NCBI GenBank assembly: GCA_011037195.1
Contig: JAAEAF010003439.1
Span: 62,001 to 126,000 of the forward strand
Reading direction: 5' to 3'
Source: Triatoma infestans
Lineage: Eukaryota > Arthropoda > Insecta > Hemiptera > Reduviidae
DNA length: 64,000 nucleotides
Below are positions 54,511 to 64,000 of the stretch, one piece after another. Each line of letters starts with the position of its first letter. Positions within the stretch are counted from its first letter, which is position 1. Under the pieces are notes generated by a model. That model was not told the DNA's origin. It was given only the letters and a program-made list of their open reading frames with translations, and ran no database searches. A program made the position numbers and the translations under genes.

Positions 54511-55054
54511 TAAGTATAATTATTCATGTTTCTGGATAATAAAAAGAAAGTAACTTTTTAATGTGCCCATTAATACTTTTTAAAAGTACCTTTAAATATT
54601 CTTCCTTTAAAGTACCATAAATGGCTTGACATACTTCGAGAACTATTCTTCCAATTGTACAAGGTGGTAGGCGGAAAATGTACTGCAGCATCTCCTGAAA
54701 ATTCATAGGTATGTACACTCAATATTTAAAAAAATCCAATTTTCAAAAGATAGGAACACTAGAGTCCCGGTAATTGGAACCCCGATTGTCCAGACATCCG
54801 GTTGATCCCAACAGGATTCTTTTAAAAAAATACTAATAATGCTTACCTGAGGCCAGAAAGCAAAGTGTGACCATTGATCTGTCATGAACAGGAACTGTAT
54901 CTTGCTTGACAATCTGGTGTGCCACTAAATTTAGAAGCAGTTCAAATTGCACTGCAAACATCCGAATAAAATTTCTGAACTGTTATGCATCCTCCATCCG
55001 CAACTCATTTACGAGTGTTGAACAAACTCCGAATTCATTTCGTCGATCCACCAT
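53013..55054 (-). pseudogene. Harbinger transposase pseudogene
   Basis: An N-terminal part (55054 down to about 54590) begins MVDRRNEFGV and includes FELLLNLV and IFRLPPCTIGRIVLEVCQAI. After a gap, the catalytic part (about 53775-53013) has FPHCFGAIDGK (first Asp), LKPCGYRIKWH-like text near 53390, RIFNYRLSRARC (about 53350), and PNKVKDVTLAICALHNFL, the conserved C-terminal block. The last 101 codons (53318-53013) are open; the rest has stops and shifts. The gap between the two parts (about 54590-53775) is an intron or a degraded stretch and overlaps the MADF exon on the other strand. Confidence 0.85.
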
Positions 55055-55860
55055 TTTCTAACGCAACACTCCTTTTTTTCACTTTCGGCTTTTTCGCAAT
55101 CTTATACGCAATATAAAAGCTATGGCCTGACGCGAATCCATTACGATAGAAAAGATAAAAATAAACAAACTGCGATCAAATCACACAACTGACTGCGAGT
55201 TGACTCTCAAGTGGACACGAAATGTTCCTGGCCTCGAGACTGCAGTGACTGTCGAGTCTCAGAAAACTGCCTCGAGACCGAAAGTGATCTCAAATGGACA
55301 ACGTCCTGAGACTGATCTCGAGACTTTGTCTCAAGTGGACACTTTGCATTAGCGCCTACCATAACGCGGAATCCACTGCTTACATCGCGCCACATACGCT
55401 CTACATTCTGCGTATGCAGCCCAGAATAGGATCGACAAAATTAAGAGAATGATTAACCCGTAAATATTCAGTTAACCCCTACAACAATCAGAAATTAATG
55501 TTGTTCCGGGTAAAATTCTATCTCGAATAACAGACAGTAATGTCGCGGTTCGAAGAAACACTTCTTTGATCCTCTATCAAAACAACCGAATACCCCTCAG
55601 ACTACGCGACCCCTATTATATTTACACTTACCGAACTTTGCCTCATCAATTTCAACGGTCATCCCCAGACAGCCCAAATGATAAACTCTGTCTAACATAA
55701 CAAAATGCAAACGCCTCGGCAGAAGCTCTGATCAAAACAACGTGGGAGGGTGTAACTGCACCGTACTCAATATACACCGAGTCGCAGAGTGTCGACTGTG
55801 GCGCGTCACGAGTCGGCATGGGTGTGTAGAGCACTGTCCGACATACTGGTCTTCTATGCT

Positions 55861-56428
55861 CACAATTATACCTACATTTTTTTTAAATCATTTTGTCATT
55901 CAATATAATCTCATAAACATGGAAAATTCAAATTTCTATTGTCTGTATAAGGTTATTTTTCCATTCCAGAATTTATAAATAAAAAATTGACAGGTTATAT
56001 TAACTAACAACAAAAACTAGAAAAAATGGCCCGTCACACTTTAGTATTGCTGAGTAATTTTGATGTCATTGTTACTAACTAAATTAATGTAATTATGAGC
56101 TTCAAATTAAGGGTTATATTCACAAATCACCAGCAAATTTCTACCAACCTAAACCTGAATCAAATCATTCTAGGTGGCAAAAGCTTCAGAAAATTAACAA
56201 AAAATCCAATGCATTCTACATACATAACAATATTAATTTATATAATTAATGTTCAGTAAGTAGAAAAAAAAAATTGTTTGGTAAGCCATAACTCCTAAAA
56301 TATTTAAATATGATAATATTTATATATTTTTTATTTCGTCATATCATTCTTATATCGATAAGGTTAAATCATGGTTACTAATAAACGGTATAAATTTTTT
56401 TTCTAGTTTTGTTAATAGGGCTTTTGTA
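55861..56428. other. AT-rich DNA upstream of MBOAT7
   Basis: No coding feature. A pyrimidine tract ending TTCTAG at about 56406 could be a splice acceptor in the MBOAT7 5' UTR, placing the true transcription start further upstream. Confidence 0.4.
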
Positions 56429-58271
56429 ATGGATTGGGATGATATTGTCTACCTTTCTCTTCTCTTTTTTTCTATTGGATTTGGACCTATATTTCGACAA
56501 ATTGAAAATAAATGCATGAAAAGAAATGTAGCTACTTTCGTGGGGATTGTCATTACACTTATTGCTTCAAGAACTCATTTTTGGCATCCACTATTACTTA
56601 CGTTGGCTAATATATTTATTATAAAATGCCTCAATAAAAGGTTGGTTATATATTGTAATATGAAATTTATTTATAACATTCCAATAACAATATTTTTTTT
56701 TTCAGAATCATTCATACTGTTAGTTTTGCATTTTCATTTGTATACTTAATCTTTTTTCGCAATACAGTTTTATTTGGAATTCCGTATCCACCGCCTCATT
56801 TAAATCTCATCCAGATGATAATGACTTTAAAGGTAGGTAATTGTTTAACTTTATATCCTAACGGAGCAAGATATTTATTTCTTTTCATATGCTGAGTATG
56901 TTGATAATATTTGGTATTTACCTGTAATCCTGTATACGTCCCTAATTATAATCGGCTAAAGTCGGGCATAGCCCCCACAAGTTACCTTTTAATATTTATC
57001 CGTATCGGAATGAAATTTCCACAATAAATGCGTGTGAGATGAAGTGTGGAGTTCGGAAAAGAAAAGTGCCTTCATCAAGTAAGTAATTTTACAATTGTAT
57101 ACTGTACTTAGAAAAGAGTGTGTGTCAGAATAAATGTAATCTATACAGAAGTGATCAGAGTGTGTACGAATTATTGACGTGAGGTTATTTTTATTTTATT
57201 TCTAGAATGCATTCAGTGTGGGCACTGGGGGATAAGATCGTTAGGGTTCTGGAAGCGGCAAAAGGGGCGCGAGGGCGAAGCCTCCGATTAACAAATATAT
57301 TACTTTGAGTATGAAATGCAAAATAATTTTTAAAAACGTATTGAGTATAAAATGTGGTTTAACTGATGGTTATAGATTACAAAATATCTCTAGTGTGTGG
57401 GAGGTTCTATTCCCGACTTTTACTTTATATCATTGTATAAGTACAATCATCGCATTTTATTAATATTATTACTATTATTGTTCTTGACTGTTTTCGGATT
57501 TTGCTCCATTGTCAGAGTTTGGTTCAACAAGTTTTTGACTTTCTTATATTGAAATAGATTTGAAATGAAAAACACTTGAGTTTCGTCAAGGGTTTCCATG
57601 CGGCAATGAGCCTCTTCAGGGGTTACACCTTGAAGAGGCTCATTACAACATGGGCGAAACGTCAGTTCTTAGCAAACCACTGACGACCCAGAAACTCAAG
57701 TGTTTTTCATGCCATTAGTCACGGAAACCTGCAAAATCAGATCCGAATTCTACAGCTTGCGACTGATCATTACTTTATCAAAAGAACATGTAAACTAGAT
57801 TTTTTCTGTTTATCAAATCATAATCACATATAAACAAATATTTTTTTTTTAAATTGTAAGTGATTTGTTTTGAAATGAGAAAGGAAGAACATATTTGAAA
57901 TTATTAATTATTGCCTCATCCAGAATTATGATATGGCAAATGACTTGTGATTAAAATGACAATTTTTTGTACCTAGTTTTAAATATAATAATAGATATTT
58001 GTTGAATTTTTCATATGTAATTTCAAGAATAGTTCCTTTTGAGTATCAAAAATCAAGAATCCTATCTGCTCACCTATTAATATGTGTAAGGTGTTAAATG
58101 GTAATTGCAAGATTGTTTCACAGTTGGTTGGACTTGCTTTCGAATTTCATGATACTACCAAAGCAATAGAAGCTGGGAAAAATGATCCAGAATTTGAAAC
58201 TTCCAAGATACCAGAACCTTCTCAGGGCGATATTTTCCATTATTCCTTTTGTTATATTGGAATTCTTACTG
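56429..58271 (+). CDS. MBOAT7: MBOAT7 (lysophosphatidylinositol acyltransferase), N-terminal exons
   Basis: Exons 56429-56640, 56706-56832 and 58124-58271 join in phase to give the first 162 residues: start MDWDDIVYLSLLFFSIGFG, membrane segments at about 7-25, 35-52 and 54-66, IIHTVSFAFSFVYLIFFR, the NLIQMIMTLKLVGLAFE helix, and FHYSFCYIGILTG. This order and spacing match the MBOAT7/LPIAT1 N-terminus, notably the TLKLV..LA.E and YSYCYIGIMTG-type blocks. The enzyme puts arachidonate onto lysophosphatidylinositol in the ER membrane. The catalytic Asn/His part is not here: the next intron contains the Helitron and LTR element and runs past the window end. Confidence 0.85.
57490..57760. repeat. 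Hairpin MITE-like element in MBOAT7 intron 2
   Basis: ATGAAAAACACTTGAGTTTC at 57565-57584 is repeated exactly inverted at 57691-57710. Further out, TTCGGATTTTGC on the left faces a similar inverted word near 57730-57755, and AATGAGCCTCTTCA occurs in both orientations at about 57605-57655. Non-coding. Confidence 0.65.
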
Positions 58272-60382
58272 GTATGTAAATTTTTTCTAGTTAATACAAT
58301 TTTCGTTTATGAAAAAAAAAAAAATAGTTTTCACAATTTCTTTACGCCTTGCTTCTAACCTTTTTATTTCTAAAATTAATCATGATAAGTTTCGACTTTC
58401 ACATATCTTCAATATTTTAATGAGTAGTTTGTAAATTGCATTTAAAGCACAGTCACAATAAGAACTTTACAAATTTGGCCTAGATTTTGTTAAGGGACCT
58501 TATTGTTTGTACACTCAAACTTTCTTCGAAGTGGTTGAAATATTTGTTGCGTATAAGCGAAGAAAAACAGCACTTCATTATAAAAAAAATCGAATTTGAA
58601 GCAAATTTGTTTTATTTCTATTTCTCTAGATAGAAGAAATATAACAAAAGTTGGGATACACTGACTTTTTTATTTTCTTTCAGTCTTAAGGAAATGTATT
58701 ATGTTTGTGACAGATTGTTGTAGTTAGTTATTGCCGGAAATACTTTTTATTTATTTATATAAGTAGCTATACCTGTTACGCGTTGCTGTGGCTCAGTCTG
58801 TTTAAAATGGAAAAAGAAAGATAAGAGGAAGCGCACGTTTCTTATATGTTTAATTTCACAATGCTTGTGGATATACAATATTCTTTGTTGTTCCATTATC
58901 TGTGCAGATATAGAGATTGTCAGGTTTGTCGACTCTAAAACACGCAACATATAATTGTCCATGTGAGAAGTAATCCGTGTTTAGATCTAAACCGCACAGT
59001 CCTAAAGTTTGACTTGAGCTTGGTTGATGGAGATTGCAAACGCCGATTGAATTGGGAAGTGCAGCCTCTTAAATTGGAATGGCATATCCGTTGGAATCAT
59101 AGGAATGTGAGAAATGAGGACATCTTCACCTTTGAAATGTCTTGTCAAGATTGTTGCTTCTACGTTCCTCATTAATTTTTTTACTGCAAGTCGCATGCCG
59201 TTGCAAAGCTTTAGCTGGTTGATATTTCGCAACATGATAATTGGCACGCCGATTTTCAATTGCAGTATGTGCGGTGGCATTCCTGGCAGAACGAGTGAAT
59301 TTCAAAATTCTGTTGATAATTAACCGCTTCATCTGCTCCCACAACAGTGTCGACGGACTTGTATGTGACTGCCTCGCTTTGAATGTTAAACTGAATAATA
59401 TGTTAAGTTCGTAGACGTCTCTGTTCTTGGCCACAAGAATAGCACGTTCACTCAACCAAGCGGGGTTCTTGTAATTTGTTTGAATATTGGGAAATACTTT
59501 TTCAACCAATTCTTCTTTTGACGTCACTAAATTGCAGAAGTTATATGGCAATAAAATTCGTTCTGAGGTCAGATCAACCGGCACCTTTCCGTTCCCAATT
59601 TTCAGCGATTGATGTGAGGATATGTCAGTTGATAGATCGTTTTGCAGCTGGTCATGCATATTTGTAGTTAATTGTAACGTTTTTACGAATCGCCACAAAG
59701 TAGAGTGTTTCAGGCAAGTATTTATTTCGTCCATGTCGATCGAGGAATTTTGCTGAAATTGCTAATGTTTGCCTGAAATCTCCTGCAAGCAATATTAAAG
59801 CATTTCCAAATGGTCCCAAATGCAAATCTTGCAATATCGATCAAGAGCCTAGAGCGATTTTTTGAGCGCCAGTGTGCATTTATTTTAAACAATAAGTTTC
59901 CATTTCTGCAATACTTTTCCCAGGCCGGATTCTTTGGACATGTTGCACGTGGGAATTTCAATGAATTGCATGTTCAATAGCAATTCCAAAGCGGAAAGAG
60001 CAGTTCTTCCACCTGGTAGCAATGTTACAGCTATTTCGGACGACGCAAGAATGAAATAAGTCATTGTGGGATCGAATTGCTGCCAGAATCAATCTAATTA
60101 GGAACGTTTTACCAGTTTTAGGAATATTTGATTGCACCCATAGGAAAAGATCACCCGTGTGTAATTTCGCTCGCAATGCAATTCTCTTCGAACGAAGTAG
60201 CAGCAGATCGGTTTGGTTATGGCATTCCCAAGTGATGAGAACTTTGTTCGCGATTTCTAAGCACAAATCTTCAATGATTATCAACGCTTCATTGAAGATT
60301 TCTGCTGTGAAATCCAAGTTCATATTTGAATTTTCCTTGAGTATTCAAACTCAAGAATGAAGAACATGTCAAAGAAGAACAT

Positions 60383-60500
60383 GACAGTTCAACTTTTGTA
60401 AGAAATTTCAGCTCTACCTATGCAGTTCCAACTTACACAAGTTTCAATCTTCACAATTTCAAATTTTACAACAGTTTTTTTTTTCACAACCTAACAGATC
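60383..60500 (-). mobile_element. Inverted fragment of LTR-retrotransposon leader
   Basis: The reverse complement of this piece matches 62311-62413 in the leader of the LTR element nearly base for base, apart from a 12-base insertion (CTACCTATGCAG) and a few changes. It lies inside the Helitron next to the inverted 229-bp arm. Confidence 0.85.
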
Positions 60501-60503
60501 TTT

Positions 60504-60732
60504 TCATTTCACAGCTGTAAATGTGAACAAATGCACCGGCTACAACGCTACTGCTTTGTTCACGTTATATCGAAATGATGCGTTGTATACGGAAGTGCTT
60601 ATGTATTACATATGGAATGCGAATAGAAAATCATATGAACGTCGCAAACGAGGAGAGCCAGTCGACGGACAATGGCATATTCAAAGAAACTACGACAGGG
60701 AGATTGTACACCGTGCATCCCAATCAAGATTC
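60504..60732 (+). repeat. 229-bp inverted repeat, left arm
   Basis: By base-by-base reading it is identical to the reverse complement of 61021-61249. It is an inverted copy of Helitron coding sequence (the NKCTGYNATALFTLYRND part). Confidence 0.95.
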
Positions 60733-61020
60733 GAATACTCAAGGAAAATATCTTCAACCACGTGCGATTTATATTTCTCCCATAACTCTATTGGAGATGA
60801 AGGAGAGCAGGCGGTTAATGTGATTGCAAACAATGTACGAATTTGATTGGATATACGTGCTGCAAACGTCATTAATGCATACATCCCAGCATCGGTCGTT
60901 CTCCAATAAATTCAGAGCTTGATATGCACAGCGGAAAGTGTCATGTGTAATGCCGTTGACAATTCACAATTGCTGAAAAGACGTTGGACCGGGCACATTT
61001 ACCAACATCACGCGAAGAAA

Positions 61021-61249
61021 GAATCTTGATTGGGATGCACGGTGTACAATCTCCCTGTCGTAGTTTCTTTGAATATGCCATTGTCCGTCGACTGGCTCTC
61101 CTCGTTTGCGACGTTCATATGATTTTCTATTCGCATTCCATATGTAATACATAAGCACTTCCGTATACAACGCATCATTTCGATATAACGTGAACAAAGC
61201 AGTAGCGTTGTAGCCGGTGCATTTGTTCACATTTACAGCTGTGAAATGA
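61021..61249 (-). repeat. 229-bp inverted repeat, right arm
   Basis: The arm in natural Helitron orientation; the spacer to the left arm is 288 bp. No mismatch was found between the arms. Confidence 0.95.
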
Positions 61250-61828
61250 ACGCGTTGTCCATTTTCTAGATGTACTGCTAAGAGAATAACAGCTGGACTT
61301 CGTTCATGTATGGGAAATGAAAGAATTCGCCATATAGCCTCATTGCTGCTTATGTATCTTCCAGCCTGATACTGGGCAATTTAATCGATATCGATCGCAT
61401 TCCTATCAGTCGCCCTGCTTTCGCTCTGCAAATTCGACACCTAAGTTTGATCTTCTGCGAGGCATTATTTGGATGAACTAAAGCAGATTGATTGCACTGA
61501 AAAAGAAGAAAGAAAGTTATAACAAAAACATATAAAATTTCAAAACATTAAAAAAGGAAAAAACCCGAACTAAAATCAAAGAAAACATAAAAAATTTCAA
61601 TTCAAATCTTCATCATTATTTTAATCGTTCTTTATCCATAAAATATTTAGTATAGGTTGTTGCTTATACGTCCAACAGAAGGCAGTGTTTTTCAAAAACC
61701 CATGTTTTTACCTGTCACATGTGTGTACTAAGTATATAAAAACACGCGCATATCCGAATGCAACGTTGTGTCAAAATTTCAAAGCAATTGGTGAAGAACT
61801 TTCGAGGATTTAAGATTTTGAACTTACG

Positions 61829-61856
61829 AACATTTATATATATATATATATATATT
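61829..61856. repeat. (TA)n tract at the Helitron 5' end
   Basis: Alternating TA run that forms the first bases of the Helitron on the minus strand; the exact terminus is hidden in it. Confidence 0.7.
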
Positions 61857-61932
61857 AGTAATAAAAAAATACGTTTTTTTGTGGTCTATTAGCCAAGTAA
61901 AATTCTCTCATTCCTCATAGGAGACTAATACA

Positions 61933-62261
61933 TGTGGGAGACTAACCATCCAGTCAAGCAGCTGGGTGCAGCACTAGCTGCTGGAAAATAATAAGGGCTG
62001 TGTTGTTGTTATGGTTATGACAGTAATATGAGCGTATGGTTTTTGAATTATATAAAAAAGTGTTGTTGTGTATCGTTGTAATTAACGTAGTTGATCAGTA
62101 GTATTGGTCTATGGAATAGAGGTGATTTGAAATATACAAGTTCAATATTATTTTGGTTGTTCGTTTAATTATTAGTTGTTATAGTTGACGGTTATTATTT
62201 GAAACTATCAAATTGTTATTTATACGGTCTTTTACTGTATGCATTGTTCCCAAATCCCACA
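61933..62261 (+). mobile_element. 5' LTR of an LTR retrotransposon
   Basis: Starts TGTGGGA and ends TCCCACA, a perfect 7-bp inverted terminal pair with TG...CA ends; 329 bp. A primer-binding-site candidate follows five bases later. The matching 3' LTR would lie outside the window. Confidence 0.75.
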
Positions 62262-62266
62262 TATTC

Positions 62267-62284
62267 TGGGGGCCGCTCCGGGAT
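62267..62284 (+). promoter_or_regulatory. Primer-binding site candidate (tRNA-Pro-like)
   Basis: TGGGGGCCGCTCCGGGAT, 18 bases beginning with TGG, five bases after the LTR end. It is close to the tRNA-Pro type of site used by several retroelements but differs at three central positions, so the primer tRNA is not certain. Confidence 0.6.
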
Positions 62285-62768
62285 CATTTCGAACAGATGC
62301 AAATTTGAAAGATCTGTACGTTGTGAAAAAAAAAACTGTTGTAAAATTTGAAATTGTGAAGATTGAAACTTGTGTAAGTTGGAGCTGAAATTTCTTACAA
62401 AAGTTGAACTGTCCATTTGTAAGTATAATTATTTCAAGAAGAATATTTGGATAAACTGTTTAAAATTGTTGGTTATAATTGGTTAAAATTTCATTGAAAC
62501 GACTCGCTACACTGTTTGAAGTTGCTGTAGCTACTTATTCATTGTGAGTGGATCAAAAGTTGATTTAAAAGAAAAAAATCTAGAAATTGATTATTTTAGT
62601 CATTATTTCAATTTTGTTTAGAATTATTAACCATATGATTTTTGTGTGCTGACAATTATTGAGAAAATAATTTATGTCCGTATATAAATTGAAATCGCAA
62701 GAATTATAAGAAAATAGTAATAATTGTGAATAATAATTTATTTTTCTAATTAATAGATTGCATTCATT

Positions 62769-64000
62769 ATGTCAGGAAAGATCACTTTGGGTTCTCTGAA
62801 AAAGTTAACTGCTGACGAAATGAGATCAGAATTGCAAAAGCGCAGGCTAGATTGCACAGGTACAAAAACAGAGCTTCGAGAAAGACTGAATGCTGCCCTA
62901 ATTGTGGAGGCTTCAAGATGCGTAAATGAAGAGGGTGCGCATGAAGCTAAGAGGTCAGAATGTCGTTCAAATTTTCTTTCTTTTAAAGATGTTGAGGACT
63001 CGCTGAATACGTTTAGCGGAGATGACAGAACCAAGGACGTCACCAGTTGGCTCGAGGAATTCGAGGACGTTAGCGAACTTTGCGGTTGGTCCGACTCACA
63101 TAAGGTGATGTACGGCCGAAGATTATTGAGGGGATCTGCACAACAGCTTATGGAACAGCAAAAATGCCGGTCGTGGAAATTAATGGCTGAAACTCTTCAA
63201 GAGGCATTTACCACAAAAGTCAACAGCAAATTAATTCATAAGGAACTCACGATGAGAAAGAAACTGTCTTCGGAGACATTGCAAGAATATTATTATAAAA
63301 TGATAAGTATTGCTTCTAAGTGCCACATCGAAGAATAGGCTGTTTTACAGTATATTATCGATGGTATACAAGATCATGAACCAAACAAAGTCTTGCTATA
63401 TGGAGCAACTAATTATAAAGAGTTTCGAGCGAAGCTAAAACTTTATGGAGAGATGAAGTTCAATATGAAAGAACAAAAATATAAAATGAAAAGGGATGTC
63501 GGAGAAGAAATAAAGGTCAAACTGGATTCGAAGATTATATCAAAGAAAAAACGTTGTTATTGTTGTGGTTCTGACCAGCACACGTTAGACAAGTGTCCCG
63601 ACAAATTCAAAGGGCCAAAATGTTTCAGATGTGGTCAGCACGGACACGTTGCATCAGCATGTTCATCCCAAAACCCAGACAAAAGAGGACAATTAAAATT
63701 TGTAAGCCAGATAACATCTCTTGCAAATTCTATAGTTATTCAGATTAGAGAAAATCAATTTCGGGCCTTAATCGACACGGGGAGTGATGTAAATCTAATC
63801 AGGTGGGACGTGTATCTCAAGATTGGAGCACCGAGACTAGACCCGACAACGAAAGTTTTCGTTGGATTTGGTAACTATCAGACTAATCCAATAGGTAGCT
63901 TCAGAACGGAAGTCATAATTGACGGCGGGACCCATTGCGCAAGATTCTTTGTGGTTTCCACAAAATCTATGAATCCAGAAGTACTATTAGGGCATGAATT
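62769..64000 (+). pseudogene. gag and protease of an LTR retrotransposon (in-frame stop, runs off window)
   Basis: Start MSGKITLGSLKKL. Residues about 12-45 form a SAP-type DNA-binding motif (TADEMRSELQKRRLDCTG...LRERL). A capsid-like part follows (TSWLEEFEDVSELCGWSD, LLRGSAQQLM). At 63336-63338 a TAG interrupts the frame; downstream the same frame stays open to the window end. It then carries two CCHC knuckles, CYCCGSDQHTLDKC (about 63553) and CFRCGQHGHVASAC (about 63619), and an aspartic protease site ALIDTGSDVNLI (about 63765) with the later VLLGHE block. The layout is Ty3/gypsy-like; reverse transcriptase would follow outside. The TAG is probably a nonsense mutation, though suppression cannot be ruled out. 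Confidence 0.8.

Larger units (their letters stand above)
51805..55348. mobile_element. PIF/Harbinger DNA transposon with TTA target duplication
   Basis: Ends share GTCCACTTGAGACAAA followed by GTCTCGAGA (left about 51808-51836; right, inverted, about 55313-55340). The flanking TTA at 51802-51804 and 55349-55351 is the 3-bp duplication typical of this superfamily. It carries a minus-strand transposase and a plus-strand MADF protein, both broken. Length about 3.54 kb. Confidence 0.85.
51740..55860 (-). pseudogene. ISXO2-like transposase pseudogene, split by a Harbinger insertion
   Basis: The main part lies at 55860-55352: TVEIDEAKFGKCKYNRGRV (first catalytic Asp; about 55660-55600), GCFDRGSKKCFFEP (about 55590), NHSLNFVDP and HTQNVERMWRDV (the H-x-E motif; about 55450-55390), then RYGRR. 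This is the order of ISXO2/IS1595-type DDE transposases. The sequence is cut at 55351 by the Harbinger element and resumes at 51804 with DHISP, so RYGRR and DHI flank the insertion as they do in intact relatives. Frameshifts and stops show that the gene is dead. Confidence 0.75.
58857..61465 (-). pseudogene. Helitron Rep/helicase pseudogene
   Basis: From 61465 downward: MPRRRSNLG start; AGRYISSNEAIWRILSFPI (about 61365); LAVHLENGQRV; RRKRGEPVDGQ (about 61110); FFLRVMLVNVPGPTSFQQL (about 61020); LFAITLTACSPSSPIELW (about 60810); NEALIIIEDLCLEIANKVL (about 60290); a Walker A remnant TGKTFLIRLILA (about 60115), where the usual GGTGKT is altered; Walker B LILLAGDFRQTL (about 59800); FCNLVTSKEELVEKVFPNI (about 59540); [16 protein letters not shown], and GQLYVACFRVDKPDNLYIC near 58900, ending with a TGA near 58857. 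Many stops and frameshifts. Confidence 0.85.
58762..61856 (-). mobile_element. Helitron, internally deleted and rearranged
   Basis: Minus orientation. The 5' end near 61856 is a (TA)n start followed by ATGTTCGTAAGTTCAAAATC, as in insect Helitrons. A start-like MPRRRSNLGVEFAERK is at 61465. Then come a fragment from the end of the Rep region, the PIF1-type helicase in pieces, and a 3' end near 58762 reading CACAGCAACGCGTAACAG. The Rep catalytic core (HUH motif) is absent, so the copy is non-autonomous. It lies in MBOAT7 intron 3, antisense. Confidence 0.8.

Overview
The window looks like nuclear DNA of an arthropod, most likely an insect. It is AT-rich, has spliced genes with short exons and GT-AG introns, and carries a typical insect transposon load: I-, R1- and Jockey-like LINEs, mariner, PIF/Harbinger, ISXO2-like, Helitron, an LTR retrotransposon and tRNA-derived SINEs. 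No bacterial features, rRNA genes, tRNA genes or CRISPR arrays were seen. The species cannot be told from the sequence.

Three conserved host genes are recognisable on the + strand. (1) A ZC3H4 / suppressor-of-sable type CCCH zinc-finger protein, twelve exons from 5968 to 20666, open in frame through every junction; its first coding exon was not found. (2) RAD23, the proteasome shuttle and XPC partner, complete in six exons from 21737 to 36094 (336 residues: UBL, UBA1, XPC-binding, UBA2). (3) The 5' part of MBOAT7, a lysophosphatidylinositol acyltransferase, three exons from 56429 to 58271, running out of the window. A fourth candidate on the - strand, 50407 to 41523, encodes a 128-residue secreted protein of unknown family whose four exons agree in phase.

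Most of the rest is transposon debris, much of it inside introns. 1-5967: intergenic or upstream DNA with a LINE tail and a fold-back element. ZC3H4 introns: a SINE 24 bp from a splice donor, a 1.57-kb Tc1/mariner-type element with visible ends, and a broken Jockey-like reverse transcriptase. RAD23 intron 4 (8.7 kb) is a stack of R1-like, RNase-H-bearing, Jockey/CR1-like and I-like LINE remains; intron 5 holds a SINE-like element, another LINE fragment and a hairpin element. 36-41 kb: SINE copies, one with a 12-bp target-site duplication, a LINE tail and a hAT-like candidate. 45-46 kb: a dead mariner. 51.8-55.3 kb: a PIF/Harbinger element with transposase and MADF genes, sitting exactly inside an ISXO2-like transposase gene. 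58.8-64 kb, in MBOAT7 intron 3: a degenerate Helitron carrying a perfect 229-bp inverted repeat and a piece of retroelement leader, then the 5' LTR, primer-binding site and gag/protease of an LTR retrotransposon.

I see no convincing new multi-gene system. The features most worth a second look are the inverted composite in the Helitron, the Harbinger-in-ISXO2 nesting, the identical 80-bp repeats around RAD23 exon 3, the GC-AG intron in ZC3H4 and the small secreted-protein gene.
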